This document shows, piece by piece, positions 1 to 6,122 of a DNA stretch of 10,206 nucleotides. Within the stretch, counting starts at the first letter, position 1. Every line of letters starts with the position of its first letter. Both the position numbers and the translations under genes were made by a program. Source of the DNA: an uncultured Bacteroidales bacterium (GTDB lineage Bacteria; Bacteroidota; Bacteroidia; Bacteroidales; Bacteroidaceae); assembly GCA_937995875.1 (NCBI GenBank), contig CALKIW010000172.1, positions 1 through 10,206 on the forward strand, read 5' to 3'. Below the pieces are notes generated by a model. It was not told the origin of the DNA, ran no database searches, and saw nothing but the letters and a program-made list of their open reading frames with translations.

Positions 1-1
1 C

Positions 2-1255
2 AATTTCTCTGTTTTCAAAGACCGATTAAAGGCTGCGGGAATGTTCGATCAGGCTGAAGACTTTCATCGAAGCAGCTATAACTGGAGCAAATTGCTGTAC
101 AAGGCCGACATCGAAATGGACCTTCGCACGCGCAATATGGCCGGATTCCAACTGCTTGACCTGCAAGATTATCCGGGTCAGGGAAGTGCTTTTGTGGGAT
201 TATTGGATGCTTTCATGGAGCCCAAAGCCGACAAAGACATCAAGATGTTTTGGAGACAGTTCTGCAATGACGTAGTTCCGATGTTTGTTTCAGACCGTCT
301 GACATTCGCTTCCAACGATTCATTGGCCCTGAATTTCCAAATAGCCAACTACAGCGGAGGAAATCTTGACAGGCAGAAACTGCAATGGCAATTGACCTTG
401 CCGGGGCATGAGGCCCAAGCGGAAGTCCGTCTTGCTCAGGGAGACATGCTTATACCATCGGGAGAAGGCTTGATAACGCTGTGTGGAACAAGGCGTTCTA
501 TCCCCATGTCCACAGTGATTTCCCAGCTGGAAAAGATAAGTAACAACACTGCTTGGAAACTGAATCTTCGTGTCTCCGTCGGTGAACAATACGCCAACAG
601 TTATGACCTTTGGATATACAAAGACGTGGATTTGCAGGCCCACGACATTCTGATTGTGCGCGATCTCTCTGAGGAGGTCAAGCGGAAATTATCGGATGGC
701 GCCAAAGTTTTATGGATGCCCGACTCCGCCCAGATGCGCGGCAACACGGTAGGAGGGCTGTTTCAGACCGACTATTGGAACTACAGAATGTTTAAAACGA
801 TTTGCGACGGCAAGAAAGTATCACCCTCTCCCGGTACGCTCGGCCTGCTGACCAATCCCCAACACGCTATATTCTCCGGTTTTCCAACAGACGAACACAC
901 CAACTGGCAATGGTTTCCAATCATCAAAGCCAGCCATCCCGTGATATTAGACCGGCTGCCACAAGCCTACCGCCCAATCATACAGGTGATTGACAATGTT
1001 GAGCGCAATCACAAATTAGGACTGGCCTGTGAGTTTAAAGTTGGGTTGGGAAAATTGCTTTTGGTGATGAGCGACCTCGATAAAGCTGCCAAACATCCTG
1101 AAGGCAGAGCGTTCTTCCACAGTGTGCTAACCTATATGAACGGCCCGTTGTTTAATCCAAGCTACGAGATCGACATCGAAAATTTGACGGATGCCTTAAC
1201 CCAACCGCAATCAGAAACACAGATGCGAGACCTCCACAACATCTCAAACTATTGA
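2..1255 (+). CDS. GH2-type glycoside hydrolase, C-terminal part (5' end outside window)
   Basis: The reading frame is open from base 2, so the first in-frame ATG (41) is internal and not the start. It shows 417 residues ending at TGA 1253-1255. The visible part starts near the end of the TIM barrel: the segment around nt 143-190 reads GFQLLDLQDYPGQG and then LLDAF, typical of Bacteroidetes GH2 beta-galactosidase/beta-glucuronidase-like enzymes. The C-terminal region (nt 640-1200) has an accessory fold with NWQW, VIDNVERNHKLGL and GLGKLLLVMSDL motifs, seen in the same large (about 900-1000 residue) PUL enzymes. The catalytic glutamates and any signal peptide would lie upstream, so activity and substrate cannot be read here. 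The role, inferred from family and context, is exo-cleavage of oligosaccharides, probably in the periplasm. No lesions are visible, unlike the next two genes. A terminator-like hairpin follows about 150 bp downstream. Confidence 0.77.
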   Translation, partial: NFSVFKDRLKAAGMFDQAEDFHRSSYNWSKLLYKADIEMDLRTRNMAGFQLLDLQDYPGQGSAFVGLLDAFMEPKADKDIKMFWRQFCNDVVPMFVSDRLTFASNDSLALNFQIANYSGGNLDRQKLQWQLTLPGHEAQAEVRLAQGDMLIPSGEGLITLCGTRRSIPMSTVISQLEKISNNTAWKLNLRVSVGEQYANSYDLWIYKDVDLQAHDILIVRDLSEEVKRKLSDGAKVLWMPDSAQMRGNTVGGLFQTDYWNYRMFKTICDGKKVSPSPGTLGLLTNPQHAIFSGFPTDEHTNWQWFPIIKASHPVILDRLPQAYRPIIQVIDNVERNHKLGLACEFKVGLGKLLLVMSDLDKAAKHPEGRAFFHSVLTYMNGPLFNPSYEIDIENLTDALTQPQSETQMRDLHNISNY

Positions 1256-1293
1256 CATCTCGTATCGTTCTTCATGCAACGTGGTCACTGCGA

Positions 1294-1381
1294 CATTGCC
1301 TTCTTTTGTCGCAGATTGTGCATTTTTTGAGAAAAGTTGTATTGGATATGTGCTTATGGCATTTCCGCCTTTTGTCGCAGA
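1294..1381 (+). repeat. Imperfect 22-nt direct repeat, two copies 66 bp apart
   Basis: Copies at 1294-1315 and 1360-1381 share the pattern CATTnCCnnCTTTTGTCGCAGA. The last 13 bases, CTTTTGTCGCAGA, are identical (1303-1315 and 1369-1381). TTTG followed by a short purine-ended stretch resembles the -7 part of Bacteroidetes promoters (TAnnTTTG), but the TA is missing in both copies, so promoter function is only a possibility. ATTG at 1341-1344 could be a weak -33 element for the second copy. Alternatives are a regulator site or fragments of a dispersed intergenic repeat. Confidence 0.5.
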
Positions 1382-1405
1382 CAACTTCTCTCTATCGACT
1401 TCAAC

Positions 1406-1438
1406 AATCAGGCATCCTGCAAAATAGGGTGCCTGATT
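1406..1438 (+). terminator. Terminator-like hairpin between GH2 gene and HTCS
   Basis: AATCAGGCATCCT (1406-1418) pairs with AGGGTGCCTGATT (1426-1438) to give a 13-bp stem with one G-T wobble and a 7-base loop. A T-rich stretch (TTTGTAATTTT) follows. This fits an intrinsic terminator for the GH2 gene. Because it also lies inside the region from which the HTCS would be expressed, it could act as an attenuator if transcription starts upstream, near 1301-1381. Confidence 0.65.
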
Positions 1439-1449
1439 TGTAATTTTCC

Positions 1450-1563
1450 ATGATTTGCTCCGTTATTACCATGAAGAATGCTGCCTGCTGGCGCAGGCTC
1501 CAACCCCACACGGCAAGTCTGACGCAGCCCATTTTATATCAAATCATTACCAAACCGACTTGA
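1450..1563 (+). CDS. Possible short leader ORF overlapping the HTCS start
   Basis: ATG 1450 opens a 37-codon frame (a second ATG lies at 1471) that ends with TGA 1561-1563. Its stop overlaps the proposed HTCS start codon in a TTGA arrangement, like the ATGA overlaps used for translational coupling. The peptide has no family features that I recognise, and the ATG sits directly in the T-rich tail of the hairpin at 1406-1438. It may be chance. It is listed because it could explain how the HTCS is started from a TTG codon. Confidence 0.2.
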   Translation: MICSVITMKNAACWRRLQPHTASLTQPILYQIITKPT

Positions 1564-2345
1564 AAAAGCTCTTTACCATCATCTGTCTGCTCACGGCCAC
1601 GCTCTGCCTCATGGCTTTGCCCATGTCGCACCACCAATTTCTTTTCGACCATCTCGACCGGGAAGACGGCATGGATGAACAGCGCGTCTTCTCTATCATA
1701 GAAGGTGATGACGGGGCCATATGGATTGCCACCAAGAATGGCGTGAAGCGTTACAATGGGCATAGCATAGGCAACTACGACCTGCCTGCGGCCATGCGGG
1801 TGAGCGATGCCAGCGGCAGGATGTTCAAGATGCACAAGAGCGGCAGCCGCCTGTTTACCTTTGACAATACGGGGAAGATTTTTGAATACCATCCACTCAC
1901 CGATCAATTCCGTCTGTTTCTTAACCTTCAAGACATCTTCGAAGGCGAAATTTTACTCAACCACATCTGTCTCGACCGCCAGAAACACCTTTGGCTGGCG
2001 ATGGGCAACGGTCTATACCTGCTTGATTCTTCACATACTCCCATCACCCTTATTGCCCAAACCTACGTCAATACCATTTTTGATGACGGCAATGTGAAGT
2101 TCGTCGGCACCAATTCAGGAGTTTATTCATTCAACACCACACAAACCATCGCATCCAAAGGCAGGCACACCGCAACGTCCAACTACCGTCCAACGCCCAT
2201 CGCACAGCATCCTATCCCCATCGAAAGTCTCTACTACGACGACACAACCGGTCTCTTATGGCTGGGCACTTTCAACAGCGGCGTTCAGTTCATCGACATG
2301 AAATCCCACCGCATCGTGCCCTCTCCGCTCAACACTTTCACCTAA
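1560..2345 (+). CDS. HTCS fragment 1: signal peptide and first propeller repeats
   Basis: This 261-residue piece starts at TTG 1560 and ends at the premature TAA 2343-2345. Residues 2-18 form a lysine-led hydrophobic export signal. The Reg_prop repeats follow, with the typical blade pattern of an aspartate-rich turn then IWIATKNGVKRYNG (about nt 1717-1761), repeated as LWLAMGNGLYLL (about nt 1989-2024) and LLWLGTFNSGVQFID (about nt 2253-2298). If translated alone it would be a truncated periplasmic propeller without membrane anchor or signalling output. The stop is followed directly in frame by Asn-Pro-Val and the rest of the propeller, so a single codon substitution explains it; CAA to TAA is the simplest candidate. 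Confidence 0.72.
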   Translation: MKKLFTIICLLTATLCLMALPMSHHQFLFDHLDREDGMDEQRVFSIIEGDDGAIWIATKNGVKRYNGHSIGNYDLPAAMRVSDASGRMFKMHKSGSRLFTFDNTGKIFEYHPLTDQFRLFLNLQDIFEGEILLNHICLDRQKHLWLAMGNGLYLLDSSHTPITLIAQTYVNTIFDDGNVKFVGTNSGVYSFNTTQTIASKGRHTATSNYRPTPIAQHPIPIESLYYDDTTGLLWLGTFNSGVQFIDMKSHRIVPSPLNTFT

Positions 2346-2351
2346 AATCCC

Positions 2352-3683
2352 GTGCGTCGAATCACTCCGCTCAACGCCGAATCCATGCTGTTAGGCGTGG
2401 ATGGAGGCGGCATCTGGCTGGGCACCGACATTGGTATGAGCATCCTCTCGCCCGACGGGCAATGGCATCACGGCCTGACGGGAAAGGTTGTACTGTCTTT
2501 CTGCGAATGTACCGACGGCACCATACTCGCCGGAACCTATGGAGCGGGAGTATATGCCGTGCGCCCCGACGGCAGTTCACGGCTCGCCTATGGCACCGAA
2601 AAGCGTAATTTGACCACCAACTACGTCTTCAGTCTCTTTGTCGATCGAGCCGGCAGCGTGTGGATAGGCTGTCTCGACGGTCCGCTCATCGAGCTTTCCG
2701 CTCACGGCAGACGGGAGTTCAATATCTCCCAAGTGCAAGCCATCACCTCCGCGCCCAGTGGTCACATTGCCGTAGGTACTGCCAACGGCTTGTATCTCAT
2801 CGACCCCACCACCCATCAATACACCCGTCATTTTCAAGGCTACGCATTCGAAGGCACGAATGTGAACTCCTTTATCCAAGCCATACTCTTTATCGACGAC
2901 AACCATGTATGGCTCGGCACCGACGGCGGCGGTATCTACATCTACGACATCCCCAACCGCCAATTTCAAGAACTCACCATCAGTCAGGGACTGCCCTCCA
3001 ACTATGTCTACGCCCTCGAATTCGACGGTTTGGGGCGAATTTGGGCCTCCACCGACAAGGGACTGGTCTATCTCGTGCCCGACAAGCAGCCCAAAGTGGT
3101 CAATGTGAACTTCATAGCCGGTCTGGAACGCGAATACAGACGCCAGTCCATGACCAACTTATCAGACGGCACCCTCATCTTCGGCGCCACCAACGGAGCC
3201 GTCATCATCAACCCAAAACTCATCGGCGAGCTCAACTACAAAGCCCCACTCCGCTTTCACGGCATCAGTATTTTGGGACAAGAGCCCCTCGACTCCACCC
3301 TCCGGCACCACCTCTACACCATGCTGGCCGACAAAAACATGAAGCTGAGCTACAGTCAGAACAGCTTCGACATCACCTTTGAGAGCATCAACTATCCTTA
3401 TCAAAACGACATCATCTACGAATATCAGCTGGAAGGCAGCAACCCCGAATGGGTGCGTCTGGGCAACAGTCAGACCATCCACCTCACCCGACTTTCGTCC
3501 GGAAACTATCAGCTCCACGTGAGAAGCATCAGCCGCAACGGCGGAAAGGTGCTCGACACGCAGACCCTGAAAATCCACATCGCCGCCCCCTGGTGGAACA
3601 GTTGGTGGGCCTGGTGCATCTATCTGCTGCTCGCGGGCAGCATGGGTTATCTGCTGTGGAGACGCTACCAGAGTATGCTGTAG
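2352..3683 (+). CDS. HTCS fragment 2: rest of propeller, Y_Y_Y domain and transmembrane helix
   Basis: This is the in-frame continuation after the TAA. The first start-like codon is GTG 2352 and the first ATG is 2385. It carries further Reg_prop blades (GGGIWLGTDIGMSIL, VWLGTDGGGIYIYD and GRIWASTDKGLVYL), then a Y_Y_Y domain at about nt 3348-3545 (ending GNYQLHVRSISRNGG), then a membrane segment at about nt 3603-3668 (WWAWCIYLLLAGSMGYLLW) followed by the basic residues RRY. It ends at TAG 3681-3683, five residues past the helix. It has no signal peptide of its own, so independent expression would not place the sensor correctly. It is best read as part of the broken HTCS rather than a separate gene. 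Confidence 0.72.
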   Translation: MRRITPLNAESMLLGVDGGGIWLGTDIGMSILSPDGQWHHGLTGKVVLSFCECTDGTILAGTYGAGVYAVRPDGSSRLAYGTEKRNLTTNYVFSLFVDRAGSVWIGCLDGPLIELSAHGRREFNISQVQAITSAPSGHIAVGTANGLYLIDPTTHQYTRHFQGYAFEGTNVNSFIQAILFIDDNHVWLGTDGGGIYIYDIPNRQFQELTISQGLPSNYVYALEFDGLGRIWASTDKGLVYLVPDKQPKVVNVNFIAGLEREYRRQSMTNLSDGTLIFGATNGAVIINPKLIGELNYKAPLRFHGISILGQEPLDSTLRHHLYTMLADKNMKLSYSQNSFDITFESINYPYQNDIIYEYQLEGSNPEWVRLGNSQTIHLTRLSSGNYQLHVRSISRNGGKVLDTQTLKIHIAAPWWNSWWAWCIYLLLAGSMGYLLWRRYQSML

Positions 3684-5327
3684 AGTCGATATTTCAACGA
3701 GAAAACGGCATTTTTCATCAACACCGCCCACGATATTCGCACACCGCTCACCCTCGTGCTCGCCCCGCTCGACGATATGGCTGCCGACGAATCGCTGTCG
3801 CCCACCAGCCGAAACTATCTGGACATGGCCCGCAAAAACGGTGAGAAGCTGCGCCGGAAAATCAGTGGACTGTTGGATTTCCAACAAGCCGAGCATTTAG
3901 GCATCAATCTCCACGTGGAAGAACTGAATCTCAGGACACTGCTTGAGGGCGAAATCGAGAAATTTGAGGTTGCCGCACGCCAAAAAAATCAGACGCTGCA
4001 ACTGCTCGAATGTCCTGAAAACACCACTGTGTGGCTCGACCCTTTCATGGCCGACAGCATTTTCGAAAACCTTATATCGAACGCCATCAAATACACGCCC
4101 GACGGGGGCAGCATCACCCTGAAAGCCACCGAACACGACGACAACATCAAGATTGAGGTGCGCGACACAGGAATCGGCATACCCAAAGCGGCATCGGGGC
4201 GGCTCTTCCAAGATTTCTACAGAGCCGACAACGCCCGCAAATCCAAGCAGCAGGGCACGGGCATCGGACTGATGCTTGTGCGCCGATTCATACATCTGCA
4301 CCAAGCCTCCCTATCCTACACCAGCAGAGAGGGCAAGGGCACCACCTTTGTCATCACCCTCAAGAAAGGCAACTCGCATCTGAACAAATGGATAGGCTCT
4401 GAATCTCGCGAGGCGACGCCCGAACAACGTCCAACATCGGCTACCGCCCCGAAGGTCATCGCACCACAGACCACAGCCCCAAACGCCCGGAAAGACACGC
4501 TGCTCTTTGTAGACGACAACGAAGAACTGCGCACCTATATAGCCACCGTCTTCGCCAACCACTACAGGGTGGTGACGGCAGACAGTGCCGAAGCAGCACT
4601 CAACTATCTGGAAACCGACACTTGCGACATCATGGTGTCCGACGTGATGATGCCCGGCATGCAGGGCGACGAACTTTGCCACAGGCTTAAGAGCGACCGG
4701 CAGACCTCGTGGATACCCATTATCCTGCTCACGGCCAAAGCCGGACGCAGCTTCATGATTGAGGGATTGGAACTGGGAGCCGACGACTATATTGAAAAAC
4801 CTTTCGACTCCGGTGTGCTGCGAAGCAAGATAAATAGCATTCTCACCAACCGGAAACGGCTGCAGGCCTACTATATGGAGCAATCGAGGAAGCTCGCCAA
4901 CCTTCCGCAGGACGACGCCCGCCCGCAGCCGGCTCCCACCGACAATCATGCCGCCGGCTCCTCAACAGCCACCCCATCATCGACCTCAACGGAAGACGCA
5001 ATCGACACGGCAGGAAAAGAATTTGTGGAGCAGGCCACACAACTGATTCTCGACAACCTGCAAAACAGTGATTTCAACGTCGCCACCCTGTGCATGGAAA
5101 TGGCCATGAGCCGCACCCTGTTCTACGGCAAACTGAAATCGTACACGGGCACGGCTCCACAAGATTTCATACGCACCATTCGTCTGGAGCGGGCGGCAGC
5201 CTTGCTCAGGCAAGGGGCAACCGTAAGCGAAACGGCCGCAAAGACAGGGTTTGTCAATTCCAAACATTTCAGCACCGTATTTCGCAAACAGTTTGGCACA
5301 CCGCCAAGCCAGTATCAACAGCAGTAG
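3684..5327 (+). CDS. HTCS fragment 3: histidine kinase, receiver and AraC output domains
   Basis: This is the in-frame continuation after the TAG. The H-box reads FFINTAHDIRTPL with the phospho-accepting His at 3729-3731. HATPase_c motifs follow: N box NLISNAIKYTPDGG (about 4060-4110), G1 DTGIGIP (from 4164) and G2 GTGIGL (from 4254). A linker rich in Thr, Pro and Ala leads to a receiver domain, with VDDN near its start, the phosphorylation Asp at 4641-4643 in VSDVMMPG, and the Lys in IEKPF. A second Pro/Ser/Thr linker precedes an AraC-type double helix-turn-helix (about 5088-5315). It ends at TAG 5325-5327. The first plausible start codon after the TAG is GTG 3756, which lies past the H-box. 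A protein started there would lack the phospho-accepting His and the membrane anchor, so a working split kinase is unlikely. Confidence 0.78.
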   Translation, partial: SRYFNEKTAFFINTAHDIRTPLTLVLAPLDDMAADESLSPTSRNYLDMARKNGEKLRRKISGLLDFQQAEHLGINLHVEELNLRTLLEGEIEKFEVAARQKNQTLQLLECPENTTVWLDPFMADSIFENLISNAIKYTPDGGSITLKATEHDDNIKIEVRDTGIGIPKAASGRLFQDFYRADNARKSKQQGTGIGLMLVRRFIHLHQASLSYTSREGKGTTFVITLKKGNSHLNKWIGSESREATPEQRPTSATAPKVIAPQTTAPNARKDTLLFVDDNEELRTYIATVFANHYRVVTADSAEAALNYLETDTCDIMVSDVMMPGMQGDELCHRLKSDRQTSWIPIILLTAKAGRSFMIEGLELGADDYIEKPFDSGVLRSKINSILTNRKRLQAYYMEQSRKLANLPQDDARPQPAPTDNHAAGSSTATPSSTSTEDAIDTAGKEFVEQATQLILDNLQNSDFNVATLCMEMAMSRTLFYGKLKSYTGTAPQDFIRTIRLERAAALLRQGATVSETAAKTGFVNSKHFSTVFRKQFGTPPSQYQQQ

Positions 5328-5519
5328 CTTCGTCGAGCCTTCACCACGCGCCCTCCACACCTCGTTGCAGCCCCCTGCCGGCCACGGTCGCTTCTACAAT
5401 GGGCATCGCGATGTGTGGCAAGCGTGGCCGTGACGACTGTTCAAGCATTGTCTGCCGCTTGTCTTCTCATATCGGCACCCTCAACAAACCTATTGAAAAA
5501 TACTGACAAAGTGTATTCT

Positions 5520-5572
5520 ATTTTTCGCGTATTTGAAACCATCGACGCTTTATTTTTAAATACGCGAAAAAT
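5520..5572. repeat. 15-bp perfect inverted repeat with 23-nt spacer
   Basis: ATTTTTCGCGTATTT (5520-5534) is the exact reverse complement of AAATACGCGAAAAAT (5558-5572). The CGCG core sits inside AT-rich flanks. No poly-T tail follows on the + strand, so it is not a standard terminator. The right arm can also pair with TTTTCGC at 5579-5585 through its GCGAAAA (5564-5570), giving an alternative small hairpin. It could be a protein-binding site, an RNA structure, or the end of a small mobile or dispersed repeat. Confidence 0.75.
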
Positions 5573-5688
5573 GAGACCTTTTCGCAACTTCTTCATACAC
5601 AGAATGTTACAACCAAAGCGACCAATCCTTCTTTTCTCGACTGCCGAAACCTCCTGCCGTTAGATAGTAATCGCAATGCGAGAAAGCT

Positions 5689-5729
5689 TCAACGGCGATG
5701 CGAAAAGGCTGTAGACGCATCGCCGTTGA
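5689..5729. repeat. Strong hairpin with 14-bp perfect stem
   Basis: TCAACGGCGATGCG (5689-5702) pairs perfectly with CGCATCGCCGTTGA (5716-5729) around a 13-nt loop. Beyond a wobble and one mismatch, three further pairs form (AAG 5684-5686 with CTT 5732-5734). On the minus strand the stem begins 3 nt past the stop codon of the ORF at 5733-5957, where it could act as a terminator, but the T-run after it is weak. On the + strand nothing T-rich follows. Confidence 0.72.
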
Positions 5730-5732
5730 GCC

Positions 5733-5957
5733 TTAACCGCACAACCGTTGAATAGTTACCGCGGGCCCTACATGATTTTTTGGTGCTTCGATTAAGGCAT
5801 ACATAGACTGCAAGATAGTCTTTTTCGCGCTGAAACGAGCATGGAAAAAGGTCGGAAAATCGTCATATTTTATAACAAAATCACATATCAAAGCCCATTC
5901 TGACCGCTTCATCGCACACGTCGGCAATCGTAGTCGCAGAGGGCGGAAATGCCCCAT
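5733..5957 (-). CDS. Doubtful small hypothetical protein, minus strand
   Basis: A 74-codon frame runs from ATG (5957-5955) to TAA (5735-5733). It is followed within 3 nt by the strong hairpin at 5689-5729, which is what a small gene with a terminator would look like. The residues around the second Met (MKRSEWALICDFVIKYDD) include a hydrophobic and aromatic-rich stretch, but no signal peptide, domain or family that I recognise. There is no clear promoter upstream. It lies in a spacer with other repeats, so the open frame may belong to a dispersed non-coding repeat that is often annotated as a short hypothetical protein. Confidence 0.2.
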   Translation of the reverse strand: MGHFRPLRLRLPTCAMKRSEWALICDFVIKYDDFPTFFHARFSAKKTILQSMYALIEAPKNHVGPAVTIQRLCG

Positions 5958-5973
5958 TACAGTTAGAAATGAT

Positions 5974-6006
5974 AGATTTCAAACCTTTAAAAACAGATTG
6001 CAAACC
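5974..6006 (+). promoter_or_regulatory. Tandem operator candidate for the HTCS AraC domain
   Basis: AGATTTCAAACC (5974-5985) and AGATTGCAAACC (5995-6006) match at 11 of 12 positions with an offset of exactly 21 bp. Direct repeats about two helical turns apart are the usual arrangement bound by AraC-family domains. The pair ends 21 bp before the -7 element at 6028, so with a transcription start near 6042 the proximal half would be centred near -41, a class II activator position. The link to the adjacent HTCS is inference from position and geometry. Confidence 0.5.
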
Positions 6007-6027
6007 CTCCCTCTGACAAAAGTTGGC

Positions 6028-6035
6028 TATTTTTG
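6028..6035 (+). promoter_or_regulatory. Bacteroidetes-type -7 promoter element for susC
   Basis: TATTTTTG fits the TAnnTTTG consensus of the primary Bacteroidetes sigma factor exactly. No TTTG -33 box stands at the usual 19-21 bp spacing; the operator repeat occupies that place, as expected for an activator-dependent promoter. The start would be near 6042, giving a leader of about 80 nt that is AT-rich up to ATG 6123. The susC start itself is preceded by an A-rich stretch and no Shine-Dalgarno motif. Confidence 0.55.
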
Positions 6036-6122
6036 CAGCAACCATTCTCGTGAAGAATACATTTAACCTATTGTAAAATAGATATAACCTATAATAATAC
6101 GAAAATCAAAAGACCTAATTTT

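Larger units (their letters stand above)
1560..5327 (+). pseudogene. Hybrid two-component system regulator (HTCS) of the PUL, interrupted by two in-frame stops
   Basis: One continuous frame of 1256 codons encodes a complete HTCS architecture: signal peptide, Reg_prop beta-propeller, Y_Y_Y domain, transmembrane helix, HisKA, HATPase_c, response-regulator receiver and AraC-type DNA-binding domain. HTCS proteins sense oligosaccharides in the periplasm and activate the neighbouring susC/susD genes. The frame is broken by TAA at 2343-2345 (codon 262, in the propeller) and TAG at 3681-3683 (codon 708, just after the membrane helix). Reading frame and domain order continue unchanged across both stops, with no indel. 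The start chosen is TTG 1560, because LKKLFTIICLLTATLCLMA is a good signal peptide; the first in-frame ATG (1611) would lose it. TTG starts are rare in this group, so an ancestral ATG may also have been lost. At about 1255 residues it is slightly short for the family. All catalytic residues remain, so the lesions look recent, or are sequence errors. Confidence 0.88.
5328..5973. other. Non-coding, palindrome-rich spacer between HTCS and susC regulatory region
   Basis: No convincing + strand gene is visible. The first part (5328-5440) is GC-rich and holds CGGCCACG (5379-5386) facing CGTGGCCG (5423-5430) and the palindrome CATCGCGATG (5404-5413). From about 5515 the base composition becomes AT-rich, with a 15-bp perfect inverted repeat, a 14-bp hairpin, the odd palindrome TCGCAATGCGA (5671-5681) and a doubtful minus-strand ORF. 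I see no clear T-tailed terminator directly after the HTCS. The 5515-5957 part has the look of a dispersed intergenic repeat, but one window cannot show that. Confidence 0.55.

Noticed and set aside
3162..3896. Long minus-strand frame opposite the HTCS (also 4311-4949 and 6234-6896)
   Set aside because: These are shadows of GC-rich coding sequence on the + strand. Their residues show no domain signature, while the + strand carries clear family motifs.
3684..5327. A natural split into a membrane sensor gene and a soluble kinase-regulator gene
   Set aside because: The first start-like codon after the TAG is GTG 3756, beyond the phospho-accepting His at 3729-3731, and no start context lies between. 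The sensor part is also already cut by the TAA.
5415..5663. 82-codon + strand frame after the HTCS
   Set aside because: It crosses both the GC-rich stretch and the inverted repeat at 5520-5572, has no family features or start context, and overlaps likely non-coding repeat sequence.
5805..5826. AGACT-loop-AGTCT followed by TTTTT, resembling a terminator
   Set aside because: The stem is only 5 bp and AT-rich, too weak for a credible terminator.
1358..5953. GGCATTTCCGCC at 1358-1369 appears as its reverse complement at 5942-5953, both near a GTCGCAGA
   Set aside because: A single 12-base match in 10 kb is expected by chance several times, and the neighbouring GTCGCAGA lies in a different relative orientation in the two places.
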